Below the pieces are notes generated by a model that did no database searches, was not told the origin of the DNA, and was given only the letters and a program-made list of their open reading frames with translations. 64,000 nt of DNA from Crossiella sp. SN42 (GTDB lineage: Bacteria; Actinomycetota; Actinomycetes; Mycobacteriales; Pseudonocardiaceae): NCBI RefSeq assembly GCF_023897065.1, contig NZ_JAMHIV010000012.1, forward strand, positions 62,001 to 126,000, written 5' to 3'. The position numbers were made by a program, and so were the translations under genes. How positions within the stretch are numbered: the stretch's first letter is position 1; the number at the start of each line of letters is the position of its first letter. Positions 1-7,487 of this stretch are shown here, in pieces.

Positions 1-1
1 G

Positions 2-358
2 GCCGCCGAGGCGCTCGCCGAACCCGCGGAGCGCGCGGCCCGGGTCGATCTGGACCGGGCCTGGCGGGAACGCAGCACGCGGTTCCGCACCGGCGGCGAC
101 CAGGTCGCCGTGCTGGCCAGGGTGAGCCCGGTGCGGCGGGAGGAGCTGGTGGACACCGCGCTGGCCGTGCGCGCCGAGGAAACCGACGCGGATGGCTGGC
201 TGCGGCTGGAGGTGAGCTTCCAGGACGCCCGGCACGCCGAATGGGCCCTGTGGCAGCTCAGCACGGACGCGGAAGCCCTTGCCCCGCAATGGTTGCGCGC
301 CAAGCTGCGGGAACGCGCCGCCGCGATCGCCAGTCGCTACACAGCGGACACGACCTAG
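2..358 (+). CDS. WYL-domain transcriptional regulator, C-terminal part
   Basis: Only the last 118 codons lie in the window; the frame is open to the left edge, so the gene is cut by the window. The C-terminal part reads as the end of a YafY-type regulator: a stretch with LARVSPVRREEL and EVSFQDARHAEWALWQL, then an Arg-rich terminal helix, as in the WCX extension after a WYL domain. Such proteins carry an N-terminal winged helix and sense ligands through WYL. The stop codon overlaps the convergent stop of the next gene by 3 bases. The family call rests on the C-terminal pattern only. Confidence 0.6.
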   Translation, partial: AAEALAEPAERAARVDLDRAWRERSTRFRTGGDQVAVLARVSPVRREELVDTALAVRAEETDADGWLRLEVSFQDARHAEWALWQLSTDAEALAPQWLRAKLRERAAAIASRYTADTT

Positions 359-2580
359 CGCGACCGGAGGCCGGCGAGCTTGCCGCGTACCTCCTCGGCC
401 TGTGGATGCCTTCGACTGTCCAAAAAGGACAGTGAGGATCGCCAGGACTCCCCCGCGGCCAAGGGATCGCCCGCGGCCAGTTGGGTGTCGCCCAGGCGGT
501 GCAGGCTGAGGGCGGCCTCGTGGCGGTTGCTCAGCTGGTCGAAGATGGTGATCGCGCGGTGGTAGTTCGCGGTGGCCTCGGTGTGCTCGCCCAGGCGGTG
601 GTGGATGAACCCGAGGCTGTCGTGCACCGCGGCCTCGGTGTTGCGATCACCGATCTCGGTGGCCACCGCCAGGGCTTGCCCGCACAGCTCGAAGGCCCGT
701 TCGTGCTCGCCGAGGTGCGCGCTGGTCCAGCCGAGGCCGTTGAGGCTGCTGGCCTGGCCCGGCCGGAACCCGGTCTGCCGGTACAGCGCGAGTGCCTGCC
801 GGTGGTGGGTGACGGCGCGCGGAAAGTCTTGCTGCTCCTGGTGAACCCACGCCAGCGTCCGGTGCACGTAGGCCTGCCCGGCCGGGTCGCCCAGCTCCCG
901 GTACCGCTCACCGGCCGCCTCGGCATGCTTGATCGACTCGGCGTAGCGGCGCAACCGCAGGAACGCGTGGCCCAGCAGCCGGTGCGCCACCGCCTGGGCC
1001 GCCCGGTCGCCGAGCCGGTCGGCCGCCTCCAGCGCGAGCCGCTGGGTCGCCACCCAGTCCGGCCAGAAACCCCGCAGCTGCAAGAACTTCGCCATCGCCC
1101 AGGCCAGCCGCCAGGTGTCGGAGTGCCAGTTCTGGTCCCGCGCCTGGTGCACGCAGGCGAGCAGCACCAGGCGTTCCTCGTCGAACCAGCGCATGGCCTG
1201 CGGGTAGTCGGCCAGCTCCCGGGGCTGGGCGTGTGGGCCCGGTTCCGGCAGGGTCACCTCCGCCCAGTGCGGGTGCAGCAGCTCCGCCGCGGCCCGCGCG
1301 GTGTGCAGGTAGTGCTCAAAAACCCGGTGCAGGCCCGGGTTCCGCTCCCCCTCGGGGTCGGGCAGCTCCGCCGCGTACACCCGGAGCAGGTCATGCGCGC
1401 GGAAGCGGCCCGGCCAGTGCTCGGCGAGCAGGTTCGCCCGCACCAGCTCCGCGATCGCCTTGCGCGCCTTGGCGAATGGGACTCCGGCGAGTGCGGCAGC
1501 GGCGTGCACGCCGATGTCCGGCCCGGGATGCCCGCCCAGCAGGCGGAACAGCCGCGCGGCCGCCGGCCCAAGCTGCTGGTAGGACCAGGAGAACACCGCG
1601 CGCAGGTCCTCCTCGCCCGCGCCGAGGTCGAGCGCGTCCAGCCTGCCCCTGGCGTCCCGCAGCTCCTCGACCAGCCGCGCGCAGCCGGGCGAGTCGGCGG
1701 CGCGGGCCGCGACCACGCTCAGCGCGAGCGGTAGCCCCGCGCACAGCCGGACCAGTTCGGCGACGGTGCCCGGCGGCGCGGCCACACCCGGACCGACCCG
1801 CTCGGCCAGCAGCGCCCTGCCCTGCTCGACGGTGAACAGCTCCAGCGGCACGCGATGCCCGCCCTCCTTTGCCACCAGGCCGTCCAGGCGGTCCCGGCTG
1901 GTGATCAGCACCACGCAGCCGGGACCGCCCGGCAGCAGCGGCCGGACCTGCTCGGCGTCGCGGGCGTTGTCCAGCACGACGAGCATGCGCCGGTCGGCCA
2001 GCAGGCTGCGGTACAGCGCGGCCCGTGCCGCCAGCTCCGCCGGGATCGCCTCCGTGGCCAGGCCGAGGTCGCCGAGCACCCCGTGCAGTGCCTGGCCGCT
2101 CTCCAGCGGCGGCTGCGGGCCGAAGCCGCGCAGGCTCAGGTGCAGTTGCCCGTCCGGGAAGTCGCCCTGGATCCGGTGCGCCCAGTGCAGGGCGAGGGTG
2201 GACTTGCCGACGCCGGCGGTGCCGGTGATCGCGATGATCGTGGTGCTGTCGCGGGGCTTGGCGCGCACCGCGTCCAGCCGGGCCAGATCCGCGCCGCGGC
2301 CCACGAAGTACGGCGTGTTCGCGGGCAGCTGGCGGGGCACCGGCCGCGCCCGGTTGCGGGCCGCGGCCGGTGGCGCCGGGCGCACCAGGCCGGCCAGCGT
2401 GTCGCCGGTGGCCAGTTCGTGGTCGCAGCGGCGGGCCAGCGCGACGGTGGGCGCGCGATGGCCGTTCTCGACCCGGCTGAGGTAGGCCACGCTGTAGTGC
2501 ACCCGTTGCGCCAGTTCGCGCAGCGACCAGCCGGCGGCGATCCGGGCCTGTCGCAAGCGCGCGCCGAAGACCTCGGCCAT
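355..2580 (-). CDS. XRE-type regulator with NB-ARC ATPase and TPR repeats
   Basis: The 741-residue protein has an N-terminal Cro/XRE helix-turn-helix (about residues 1-60, with SLRELAQRVHYSVAYLSRVE), an NB-ARC/AAA module with Walker A GTAGVGKST and Walker B MLVVLD, and a C-terminal set of tetratricopeptide repeats (about residues 480-730). This is the AfsR/SARP-like architecture of actinomycete STAND regulators without the SARP domain. I start it at the ATG at 2580, directly before the HTH; the upstream in-frame extension looks non-coding. The DNA-binding and ATPase parts are clear; the target and ligand cannot be read. Confidence 0.88.
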   Translation of the reverse strand: MAEVFGARLRQARIAAGWSLRELAQRVHYSVAYLSRVENGHRAPTVALARRCDHELATGDTLAGLVRPAPPAAARNRARPVPRQLPANTPYFVGRGADLARLDAVRAKPRDSTTIIAITGTAGVGKSTLALHWAHRIQGDFPDGQLHLSLRGFGPQPPLESGQALHGVLGDLGLATEAIPAELAARAALYRSLLADRRMLVVLDNARDAEQVRPLLPGGPGCVVLITSRDRLDGLVAKEGGHRVPLELFTVEQGRALLAERVGPGVAAPPGTVAELVRLCAGLPLALSVVAARAADSPGCARLVEELRDARGRLDALDLGAGEEDLRAVFSWSYQQLGPAAARLFRLLGGHPGPDIGVHAAAALAGVPFAKARKAIAELVRANLLAEHWPGRFRAHDLLRVYAAELPDPEGERNPGLHRVFEHYLHTARAAAELLHPHWAEVTLPEPGPHAQPRELADYPQAMRWFDEERLVLLACVHQARDQNWHSDTWRLAWAMAKFLQLRGFWPDWVATQRLALEAADRLGDRAAQAVAHRLLGHAFLRLRRYAESIKHAEAAGERYRELGDPAGQAYVHRTLAWVHQEQQDFPRAVTHHRQALALYRQTGFRPGQASSLNGLGWTSAHLGEHERAFELCGQALAVATEIGDRNTEAAVHDSLGFIHHRLGEHTEATANYHRAITIFDQLSNRHEAALSLHRLGDTQLAAGDPLAAGESWRSSLSFLDSRRHPQAEEVRGKLAGLRSR

Positions 2581-2905
2581 GCCTCCCCCTCGCCTCGTTG
2601 CCATTTTGCCAACCGGCTCAGACAACGGGCAACCTCTCCCGCTCCGGGTGGCCGGAGGTGATGCTGAGATCGCCACCGGGAATTGCGGTGGAGCCATTTC
2701 GGCGCCCGCCGATGAGACGTATGGCTACTACGTGGTGACCGGCAAGAAGGGTGAGGTGTACGCCGACCCGGACAAGAACTCGCACCGGCAGTACGTGCTG
2801 CCGCAGGGCAGGGTGGTGCTCTGCTCGAACTGGCAGCAGAACGGTTTCCACAAGATCGGCACCAGCCAGTGGATCAAGCACACCGACCTGGCGAAGATCG
2901 GTTGA
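2579..2905 (+). CDS. Small SH3-like protein, start uncertain
   Basis: Only the C-terminal 60 residues look like a real fold: YGYYVVTGKKGEVYADPDKN followed by a Trp/Lys-rich end, which resembles small bacterial SH3-like domains of secreted actinomycete proteins. The first 45 codons lack a signal peptide and look unlike coding sequence. They overlap the promoter side of the divergent regulator. An in-frame GTG at 2648 is the other start. The gene may be a remnant that lost its export signal. A strong terminator follows at 2911-2942. Confidence 0.42.
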   Translation: MPPPRLVAILPTGSDNGQPLPLRVAGGDAEIATGNCGGAISAPADETYGYYVVTGKKGEVYADPDKNSHRQYVLPQGRVVLCSNWQQNGFHKIGTSQWIKHTDLAKIG

Positions 2906-2910
2906 TCACT

Positions 2911-2942
2911 CGGTGAGGCGAAGCCGCGGCTTCGCCTCACCG
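2911..2942. terminator. Strong bidirectional terminator hairpin
   Basis: Two perfectly complementary 14-base arms (2911-2924 and 2929-2942) enclose a 4-base CGCG loop. It lies between the convergent SH3-like gene and soxR, and the soxR stop codon is inside the right arm. There is no U tract, as is usual in high-G+C actinomycetes. Confidence 0.8.
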
Positions 2943-3398
2943 GCGGTCCTCCCGGGTCAGCCAGAGCCGCCGCGGTCCGGCGCCTGCCGCGCCCAGCCGG
3001 TCGTCCCGGTTGCGCAGCAGGCAGTTCTGCAGTGAGAGGCAGCCGCAGCCGATGCAGTCGGTGAGCTTGTCGCGCAACCGGACGAGCTGGCTGATCCGCA
3101 GGTCCAGGTCCGCGTGCCAGCGTGCCGCGAGCTGTTCCCAGTCCTCCTGCGTCGGCGCGTGGTCCGCGGGCAGTTCGGACAGCGCCTCGCCGATCTCACG
3201 CAGCGGGATGCCCACCCGCTGGGCGACCCTGATCAGCGCGACCCGGCGCAGCGCGTGCCGAGGGAACCGCCGCTGGTTGCCTGCCGTGCGCCTGCTGTTC
3301 AACAGGCCCTGTTCCTCGTAGAAGTGCAGCGCCGTGACGGTCACGCCAGCTCGCCGGGCGAGTTGGCCGACGGTCAGTTCGGCTTCCGGATCCACCAC
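2937..3398 (-). CDS. soxR: Redox-sensing transcriptional regulator SoxR
   Basis: The 153-residue MerR-family protein has an N-terminal winged helix (TVGQLARRAGVTVTALHFYE), a dimerisation helix, and the diagnostic [2Fe-2S] cysteine cluster CIGCGCLSLQNC (C115, C118, C120, C126). SoxR activates target promoters when its cluster is oxidised. In actinomycetes the usual inducers are redox-active secondary metabolites rather than superoxide. The gene starts at a GTG and is divergent from an MFS pump; a SoxR box lies between the pump gene's promoter elements, so the pump is the likely target. It ends inside a terminator hairpin. Confidence 0.95.
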   Translation of the reverse strand: MVDPEAELTVGQLARRAGVTVTALHFYEEQGLLNSRRTAGNQRRFPRHALRRVALIRVAQRVGIPLREIGEALSELPADHAPTQEDWEQLAARWHADLDLRISQLVRLRDKLTDCIGCGCLSLQNCLLRNRDDRLGAAGAGPRRLWLTREDRR

Positions 3399-3415
3399 CT
3401 GCGGAACTTTACCCC

Positions 3416-3446
3416 TTGACCTTGGGTTTACCTGAGGTTTGAAGCT
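3416..3446 (+). promoter_or_regulatory. SoxR-activated promoter with SoxR box
   Basis: A -35-like TTGACC (3416-3421) and a weak -10-like GAAGCT (3441-3446) are separated by 19 bases, the over-long spacing typical of MerR-family promoters. Between them lies the dyad CCTTGGGTTTACCTGAGG (3420-3437), which matches the enterobacterial SoxR box CCTCAAGTTAACTTGAGG at 13 of 18 positions. The start ATG of the pump at 3453 falls where transcription should begin, so the mRNA may be leaderless. Confidence 0.75.
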
Positions 3447-3452
3447 GTTCGC

Positions 3453-4940
3453 ATGACTCGTGACATCACCGGTCCCCCGCTGGCCGGCCGGCGGGAGTGG
3501 CTCGGCCTCGCCGTGCTCCTGCTACCCGCGCTGCTGGCCTCGCTCGAGCTGACCATCACCCACCTCGCGCTGCCCGCGATCGGGCGCGACCTGGGCGCCT
3601 CCAGCACCCAGCTGCTGTGGATCGTCGACGGTTACGCGTTCCTGCTGGCAGGCACGCTGGTGATGATGGGCACCCTGGGCGACCGGATCGGGCGGCGCAG
3701 GCTGCTGCTCGGTGGCGCGACCGCGTTCAGCGTGCTGTCCGTGGTCGCCGCGTACGCGCCGAACCCGGAGGTGCTGGTCGCGGTGCGCGCCCTGCTCGGC
3801 GTGGCGGGCGCGACCCTCATGCCCTCGGTGCTCGCGCTCGCCGTGGCGCTGTTCACCGAGCCGCGCCAGCGCGCGCAGGCCGTCGGCATCGTCATCGCCA
3901 CCGTCTCGGCAGGCACCGCGATCGGCCCGCTCGTCGGCGGCTGGCTGCTCGACCACTTCTGGTGGGGCTCGGCGTTCCTGCTGCCGATCCCGCTGATGCT
4001 CGTGCTGCTCGTCATCGGGCCCGCGACCCTGCCCGAGGGCCGCTCCCCCGGCGGACGCCGCCTGGACCTGCCCAGCGCCGTGCTCTCCATCGCCACCGTG
4101 CTGCCGATCGTCTACGGGCTCAAGCAGGTCGCCGCCGCTGGTCCGGACCCGATCGCCTTCGCCACCATCGCCCTCGGGCTGGCCTGCGCCCTGGTGTTCG
4201 TCCGCCGCCAGCGCCGGCTGGCCGACCCGATGATCGATCTGCACCTGTTCGCCTCCCCGGCGTTCACCACGGCCACCCTCACGCTGATGCTCGGCATCTT
4301 CGTGCTGTGGGGCACGAACTACGCGGTGGCGCAGTACCTCCAGCTGGTGGCCGGGCTGACGCCGCTGACCGCCGGGCTCTGGACGGCGCCGTCCGCGATC
4401 GGGATCATCGTCGGCTCACTCAGTGCGACCCGGCTCGCGCGCCGCCTGCCACCGGGCTGGGTCATCGGCGGTGGGCTGCTGCTGTCGGCCACCGGGTTCG
4501 GCGTGCTCGCCACCATCGGACCGGCCACCCCGCTGAGCGTGCTGGTGACCGGGACGATCATCGTCTCGGCCGGGCTCGGACCGATGATGGCGCTGGCCAC
4601 CAGCATCATCGTGGGCAGCGCCCCGGCCGAGCGAGCGGGCGCGGCGTCGGCCATCGCCTCGGCCGCACCCCAGCTGGGCGGCGGGCTGGGCATCGCGATC
4701 CTGGGCAGCGTGATCACGGCCACCTACCGCGCGGACATGGGCGGGGTCGCCGGACCGGCTGGCGACACCCTCACCGGAGCGGTCGCCGCCGCGGGCAGCC
4801 TGCCTGCGGCCGAGAGCGAAACCCTGCTCAGCACGGCCCGTGCCGCCTTCACCGCCGGATTCGAGGTCAGCGCGCTGGTCTCGGCCGCACTGGCGGTGCT
4901 GCTCGCCTGCGCGGTCCTGCTGGTGCTGCGCCGGCGGTGA
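3453..4940 (+). CDS. MFS drug-efflux transporter (DHA2, 14-TM)
   Basis: The 495-residue integral membrane protein has the DHA2 pattern: a first helix with LLPALLASLELTITHLALPA, motif A GDRIGRRRLLLGG after TM2, the GPLVGGWLLD antiporter-type motif in TM5, and about 14 hydrophobic segments. It should be a proton-coupled exporter of drugs or toxic metabolites in the cytoplasmic membrane. It sits head to head with soxR behind a SoxR-type promoter, which suggests induction by redox-cycling compounds. The ATG has no visible ribosome binding site, in keeping with a leaderless transcript. The substrate is unknown. Confidence 0.92.
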   Translation: MTRDITGPPLAGRREWLGLAVLLLPALLASLELTITHLALPAIGRDLGASSTQLLWIVDGYAFLLAGTLVMMGTLGDRIGRRRLLLGGATAFSVLSVVAAYAPNPEVLVAVRALLGVAGATLMPSVLALAVALFTEPRQRAQAVGIVIATVSAGTAIGPLVGGWLLDHFWWGSAFLLPIPLMLVLLVIGPATLPEGRSPGGRRLDLPSAVLSIATVLPIVYGLKQVAAAGPDPIAFATIALGLACALVFVRRQRRLADPMIDLHLFASPAFTTATLTLMLGIFVLWGTNYAVAQYLQLVAGLTPLTAGLWTAPSAIGIIVGSLSATRLARRLPPGWVIGGGLLLSATGFGVLATIGPATPLSVLVTGTIIVSAGLGPMMALATSIIVGSAPAERAGAASAIASAAPQLGGGLGIAILGSVITATYRADMGGVAGPAGDTLTGAVAAAGSLPAAESETLLSTARAAFTAGFEVSALVSAALAVLLACAVLLVLRRR

Positions 4941-4942
4941 CC

Positions 4943-4970
4943 CGCAGGGCCGGGCGTCACAGCCCTTGCG
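4943..4970. terminator. Possible weak terminator between convergent genes
   Basis: Imperfect arms CGCAGGGC (4943-4950) and GCCCTTGCG (4962-4970) could form a short hairpin in the 16-base gap and at the ends of the convergent MFS and DUF1801 genes. One base is bulged; support is modest. Confidence 0.35.
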
Positions 4971-5358
4971 CGGCCTTGATCTTGCGCCAGCCGCCCGCGC
5001 GGTTGTTCGCGATGATGTGCTGGAGGTACCGGGTGAGCGCGGGCACGTTGATCGGCTCGCCCTGGTGGTAGGAGATCATCCGGCCGGTCTTGTTCCCGTG
5101 CCCGGCCGTGATGATGCCCTCCGGGTCGGGCACGATGCCGCCGTCGTAGAGGAACACGTTCACGTGGTTCTTGGCGGCGAGCAGCGCGCAGACGTTGCCG
5201 TTGAGCACGAAGTAGGGCTGGACCGTCCGCTTGATCGTCTCGACCACCTCGGGGTCGGCCGCGTGCGCGATGTCGCGCACCTGCCGACAGATCTGCTGCT
5301 GCCAGTCCGGCAGCTTGTTGATGTAGTCGTCGACGCGTGGGTCCTTGTGGTAGCTCAC
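4957..5358 (-). CDS. DUF1801 family protein
   Basis: The 133-residue protein has the DUF1801/YdhG-like fold: VDDYINKLPDWQQQICRQVR near the N-terminus, then TVQPYFVLNGNVCALLAAKN and HVNVFLYDGGIVPD, and a C-terminal RYLQHIIANNRAG helix. The biochemical role of the family is unknown. I chose the GTG at 5358 because an excellent GAGGAGGA ribosome binding site lies just upstream at 5361-5370. The gene follows the DUF1761 gene by 11 bases in the same direction, so both are probably one transcript under the TetR operators at 5771-5818. Confidence 0.82.
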   Translation of the reverse strand: MSYHKDPRVDDYINKLPDWQQQICRQVRDIAHAADPEVVETIKRTVQPYFVLNGNVCALLAAKNHVNVFLYDGGIVPDPEGIITAGHGNKTGRMISYHQGEPINVPALTRYLQHIIANNRAGGWRKIKAAQGL

Positions 5359-5369
5359 GATCTCCTCCT

Positions 5370-5735
5370 CTACAGCCACAGGCCGACGATGGCGCCCACG
5401 GCGAGCAGCTTGATCAGCCAGTCTCCGCCGTGCCGGGCCGCGGTGGCCACCGGAACCTTGTCCCACATGACCGATCCGGACAGCAGCACGAACGGGAAGG
5501 CCACCCACAGCACGAGCGCGAGCAGCAGCATCGGGCCGATTGTGGTGATCTCCATGGCCTTGGCCAGCCCGACCATGGCGCCCGCGACCAGGGCGCTGCG
5601 GCCGAACTCGGCGACGATCCGCAGCGGGGAGGGGCGGCCGTCGGCGGCGCGGTCGCGGTCCAGCACGGAGTACCAGACGCTGCTGATCACGAAGGAGGCG
5701 AGCGCCGAGGTCAGGACCGCGGCGACGACGGTCAT
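5370..5735 (-). CDS. DUF1761-like small membrane protein
   Basis: The 121-residue protein has four hydrophobic segments and begins with a helix containing SFVISSVWYSVL, the WYS motif typical of DUF1761 proteins; it ends with DWLIKLLAVGAIVGLW, also family-like. The function is unknown. It is the first gene of a two-gene unit with the DUF1801 gene and is divergent from a TetR regulator across a double operator, so repression by that TetR protein is likely. The ATG has only a weak ribosome binding site. Confidence 0.78.
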   Translation of the reverse strand: MTVVAAVLTSALASFVISSVWYSVLDRDRAADGRPSPLRIVAEFGRSALVAGAMVGLAKAMEITTIGPMLLLALVLWVAFPFVLLSGSVMWDKVPVATAARHGGDWLIKLLAVGAIVGLWL

Positions 5736-5770
5736 CTCAGACCGCCCGGCTGGCTGAGGAGGCGCGGAGA

Positions 5771-5818
5771 AAACTACACTGGCTAGTGTTCATGCCAGAA
5801 AACTAAACCGGGTAGTTT
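5771..5818. promoter_or_regulatory. Double TetR operator
   Basis: Two 19-base sites, AAACTACACTGGCTAGTGT (5771-5789) and AAACTAAACCGGGTAGTTT (5800-5818), match at 15 positions. Both are dyads of the form AAACTA-N7-TAGTNT, and their starts are 29 bases apart. They fill the space between the divergent DUF1761 gene and the TetR gene, so they probably control both. Confidence 0.75.
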
Positions 5819-5840
5819 CCGCCAGTCAAGGGGGTTGTCC

Positions 5841-6494
5841 ATGGCAGGGCGCCGCGAGGAGCAGTCGGCCGCCAAGCGCGCGGAGATCGTGGCCGCCGCG
5901 CGCACGGTCTTCACCACGCACGGCTACCTCGGCACCAGCATGGACGCGGTGGCCGCGGCGGCAGGCGCGTCCAAGCGGACCGTGTACCAGTACTTCGCGG
6001 ACAAGGAGGAGCTGTTCGCCGCGGTCGTCCTGGAGACGGTGGACCGCGGCTACGAGTTCTTCCGGCCGCACATCCTCGCCCTCGCCGAGACCGACGACCT
6101 GGAGAACGCGTTGCGGCGGCACGCCCGCGTCACCGTCGCCGGGATCATGAACCCCGAGGTGCTCCAGATGCGCCGCCTGGTGATGGCCGAGGCGGACCGG
6201 TTCCCCGAGGTGGGCCGCCAGTACTACGAACGCAGCTGGGTGCGCACCACCGGCCTGCTGGCGGAAACCCTGACACGCCTGACCGAGCGCGGCCTCCTCC
6301 AGGTCGACGACCCCGAGCGCGCGGCCTACCTGTTCACCTGGCTCGTGGTGTCGATCCCGTTGCAGCGCAGCGCGTTCATGGGCAGTGCGGCGGTCTGCAC
6401 GAAGGCCGAGCTGGACGAGGTCGCCGACGAGGGCGCCCGCGTCTTCCTCGCCGCGTACGGGGCCGGCGCCCGCGACAAAACCGGGCGGGTGTGA
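5841..6494 (+). CDS. TetR/AcrR family repressor
   Basis: The 217-residue protein has a TetR N-terminal domain (about residues 10-60) with SMDAVAAAAGASKRTVYQYF and DKEELFAAV, and an all-helical ligand-binding domain typed by REV-like features such as NPEVLQMRRLVMAEA. The ATG at 5841 is preceded by an AAGGGGG ribosome binding site; a TTG at 5835 is less likely. It should bind the two operators upstream and repress itself and the divergent DUF1761-DUF1801 unit. The inducer is unknown. The stop codon lies in a terminator hairpin. Confidence 0.9.
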   Translation: MAGRREEQSAAKRAEIVAAARTVFTTHGYLGTSMDAVAAAAGASKRTVYQYFADKEELFAAVVLETVDRGYEFFRPHILALAETDDLENALRRHARVTVAGIMNPEVLQMRRLVMAEADRFPEVGRQYYERSWVRTTGLLAETLTRLTERGLLQVDDPERAAYLFTWLVVSIPLQRSAFMGSAAVCTKAELDEVADEGARVFLAAYGAGARDKTGRV

Positions 6495-6524
6495 CGTCCT
6501 CACTGGAACGCCACGCCCGCCCGG
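6481..6524 (+). terminator. Terminator hairpin after the TetR gene
   Basis: Arms CCGGGCGGGTGTG (6481-6493) and CACGCCCGCCCGG (6512-6524) pair over 13 bases with one G-T pair and an 18-base loop. The arm contains the TetR stop codon, and the hairpin also ends the convergent small membrane gene's transcript. Confidence 0.65.
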
Positions 6525-6531
6525 CAGGCAG

Positions 6532-6807
6532 TCAGGCCACGATGAGCAGTACCGCGCGCAGGACCGCCGCCGCCATGGCGATACCCAGCACCAGAGTCAG
6601 CACCGGTGACGGCCGTCTGCCTCCTACCCTGCCGCTGAGCAGCACGCCGCCTGCGATCAGTCCGGCCAATGCGACAAGCAGACCAAAAACCGAACCAAAA
6701 GCGGGCAGCGAACCGGCTTTCATCAGAAAGCCCGCCCCGGCCAAAGCGAAAACAATAACGATGACGGCCGCTTCACTTGGCCCGGCTGACTTTTCCTGTT
6801 CGCTCAG
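6532..6807 (-). CDS. Small three-helix membrane protein, translationally coupled
   Basis: About 91 residues: a short polar N-terminus (SEQEKSAGPSE), then three strongly hydrophobic segments (about residues 14-28, 37-58, 68-90) and a GRVGGRRPSP turn. No ATG, GTG or TTG exists at the expected start; the frame runs through a CTG at 6807-6805 that overlaps the TGA of the upstream gene, so I infer a coupled CTG start. The pairing with an upstream secreted cationic protein is like bacteriocin/immunity or toxin/protection pairs, but the sequence itself matches no family I recognise. Confidence 0.5.
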   Translation of the reverse strand: MSEQEKSAGPSEAAVIVIVFALAGAGFLMKAGSLPAFGSVFGLLVALAGLIAGGVLLSGRVGGRRPSPVLTLVLGIAMAAAVLRAVLLIVA

Positions 6808-7145
6808 CCGATGGCCTGGCTGAGCGCCTGGAAGATCTCGTACAGATCCATGGCGGGCGAAGCGGCCCGGATCGCCCACCGCACCGGCGCGGGAAGGCCG
6901 TCGTACCACTTCTTGAAGGCGTGCCAGCCACCCTTGACCGCCGTGACGCACTTGTTCCAGACCGGCGCGCCGAACTTCTTGATCGCCCTGATGATGGCGC
7001 TGATGCCCTGCTCACCCTCGACCGACAGCGTCGTCACGCCCGCCGCCCGCGAGTCAGCCTGCTGAGCATTCGCCAACGTAGCGCTTCCCGTCAGCATGAT
7101 TCCCGAGATAACAGCCCCGGCGACAATACGCCTGCCAACCCTCAT
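6804..7145 (-). CDS. Secreted cationic Trp-rich small protein (bacteriocin-like candidate)
   Basis: The 113-residue precursor has a clear Sec signal peptide (MRVGRRIVAGAVISG... ending ATLANA-QQ at residue 27). The 86-residue mature part is net positive, carries one Cys and four Trp, and has amphipathic stretches such as ISAIIRAIKKFGAPVWNK and GGWHAFKKWYDGLPAPV. A good GGGGAGGAAAT ribosome binding site precedes the ATG at 7145. I do not recognise the family. The coupled downstream membrane gene and the AT-richer upstream region suggest an exported antimicrobial or signalling protein with a partner; this is inference. Confidence 0.72.
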   Translation of the reverse strand: MRVGRRIVAGAVISGIMLTGSATLANAQQADSRAAGVTTLSVEGEQGISAIIRAIKKFGAPVWNKCVTAVKGGWHAFKKWYDGLPAPVRWAIRAASPAMDLYEIFQALSQAIG

Positions 7146-7487
7146 GATTTCCTCCCCAGATCTTCGGGTTTCCCCCAAAACGAAAACCCCTGTGTGGTGA
7201 CGACGCCAGGTCGTCATCGGTATTCAAACAGTGACCGGCCACCGTTGCCAGACCCGGAAGAGAATTCGACAGAACCGGCAGTCAATGTCGGTCGAACAAC
7301 CCTCATATCGCGATGGGGCAAAGTTGAGCAGATCGTGCGGTGGATTGCGGGCATTGATCTAGGTGCCCGCGGCGGACTTGCCTGACGTCGGCATTTACGG
7401 CATCTTTACGCGTGGTGCGCCGGGAAGTCTGGTCGGCATCCGCCCCCCGACAACGGGACGGCGGATCAACGAGACTGGGGTTCCCGC
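7146..7487. other. Intergenic region with a palindrome upstream of the secreted protein gene
   Basis: 342 bases without a gene, locally AT-richer than the surroundings. The only firm structure is the palindrome TGACGACGCCAGGTCGTCA (7198-7216; 7-base arms, 5-base centre), placed about 55 bases before the secreted protein's start codon, where an operator would be expected. No -10/-35 pair stood out. Confidence 0.5.

Noticed and set aside
481-1734. 417-codon plus-strand open frame
   Set aside because: It is antisense to the clear XRE/NB-ARC/TPR gene; long shadow frames are common in high-G+C DNA, and its translation is low-complexity without family features.
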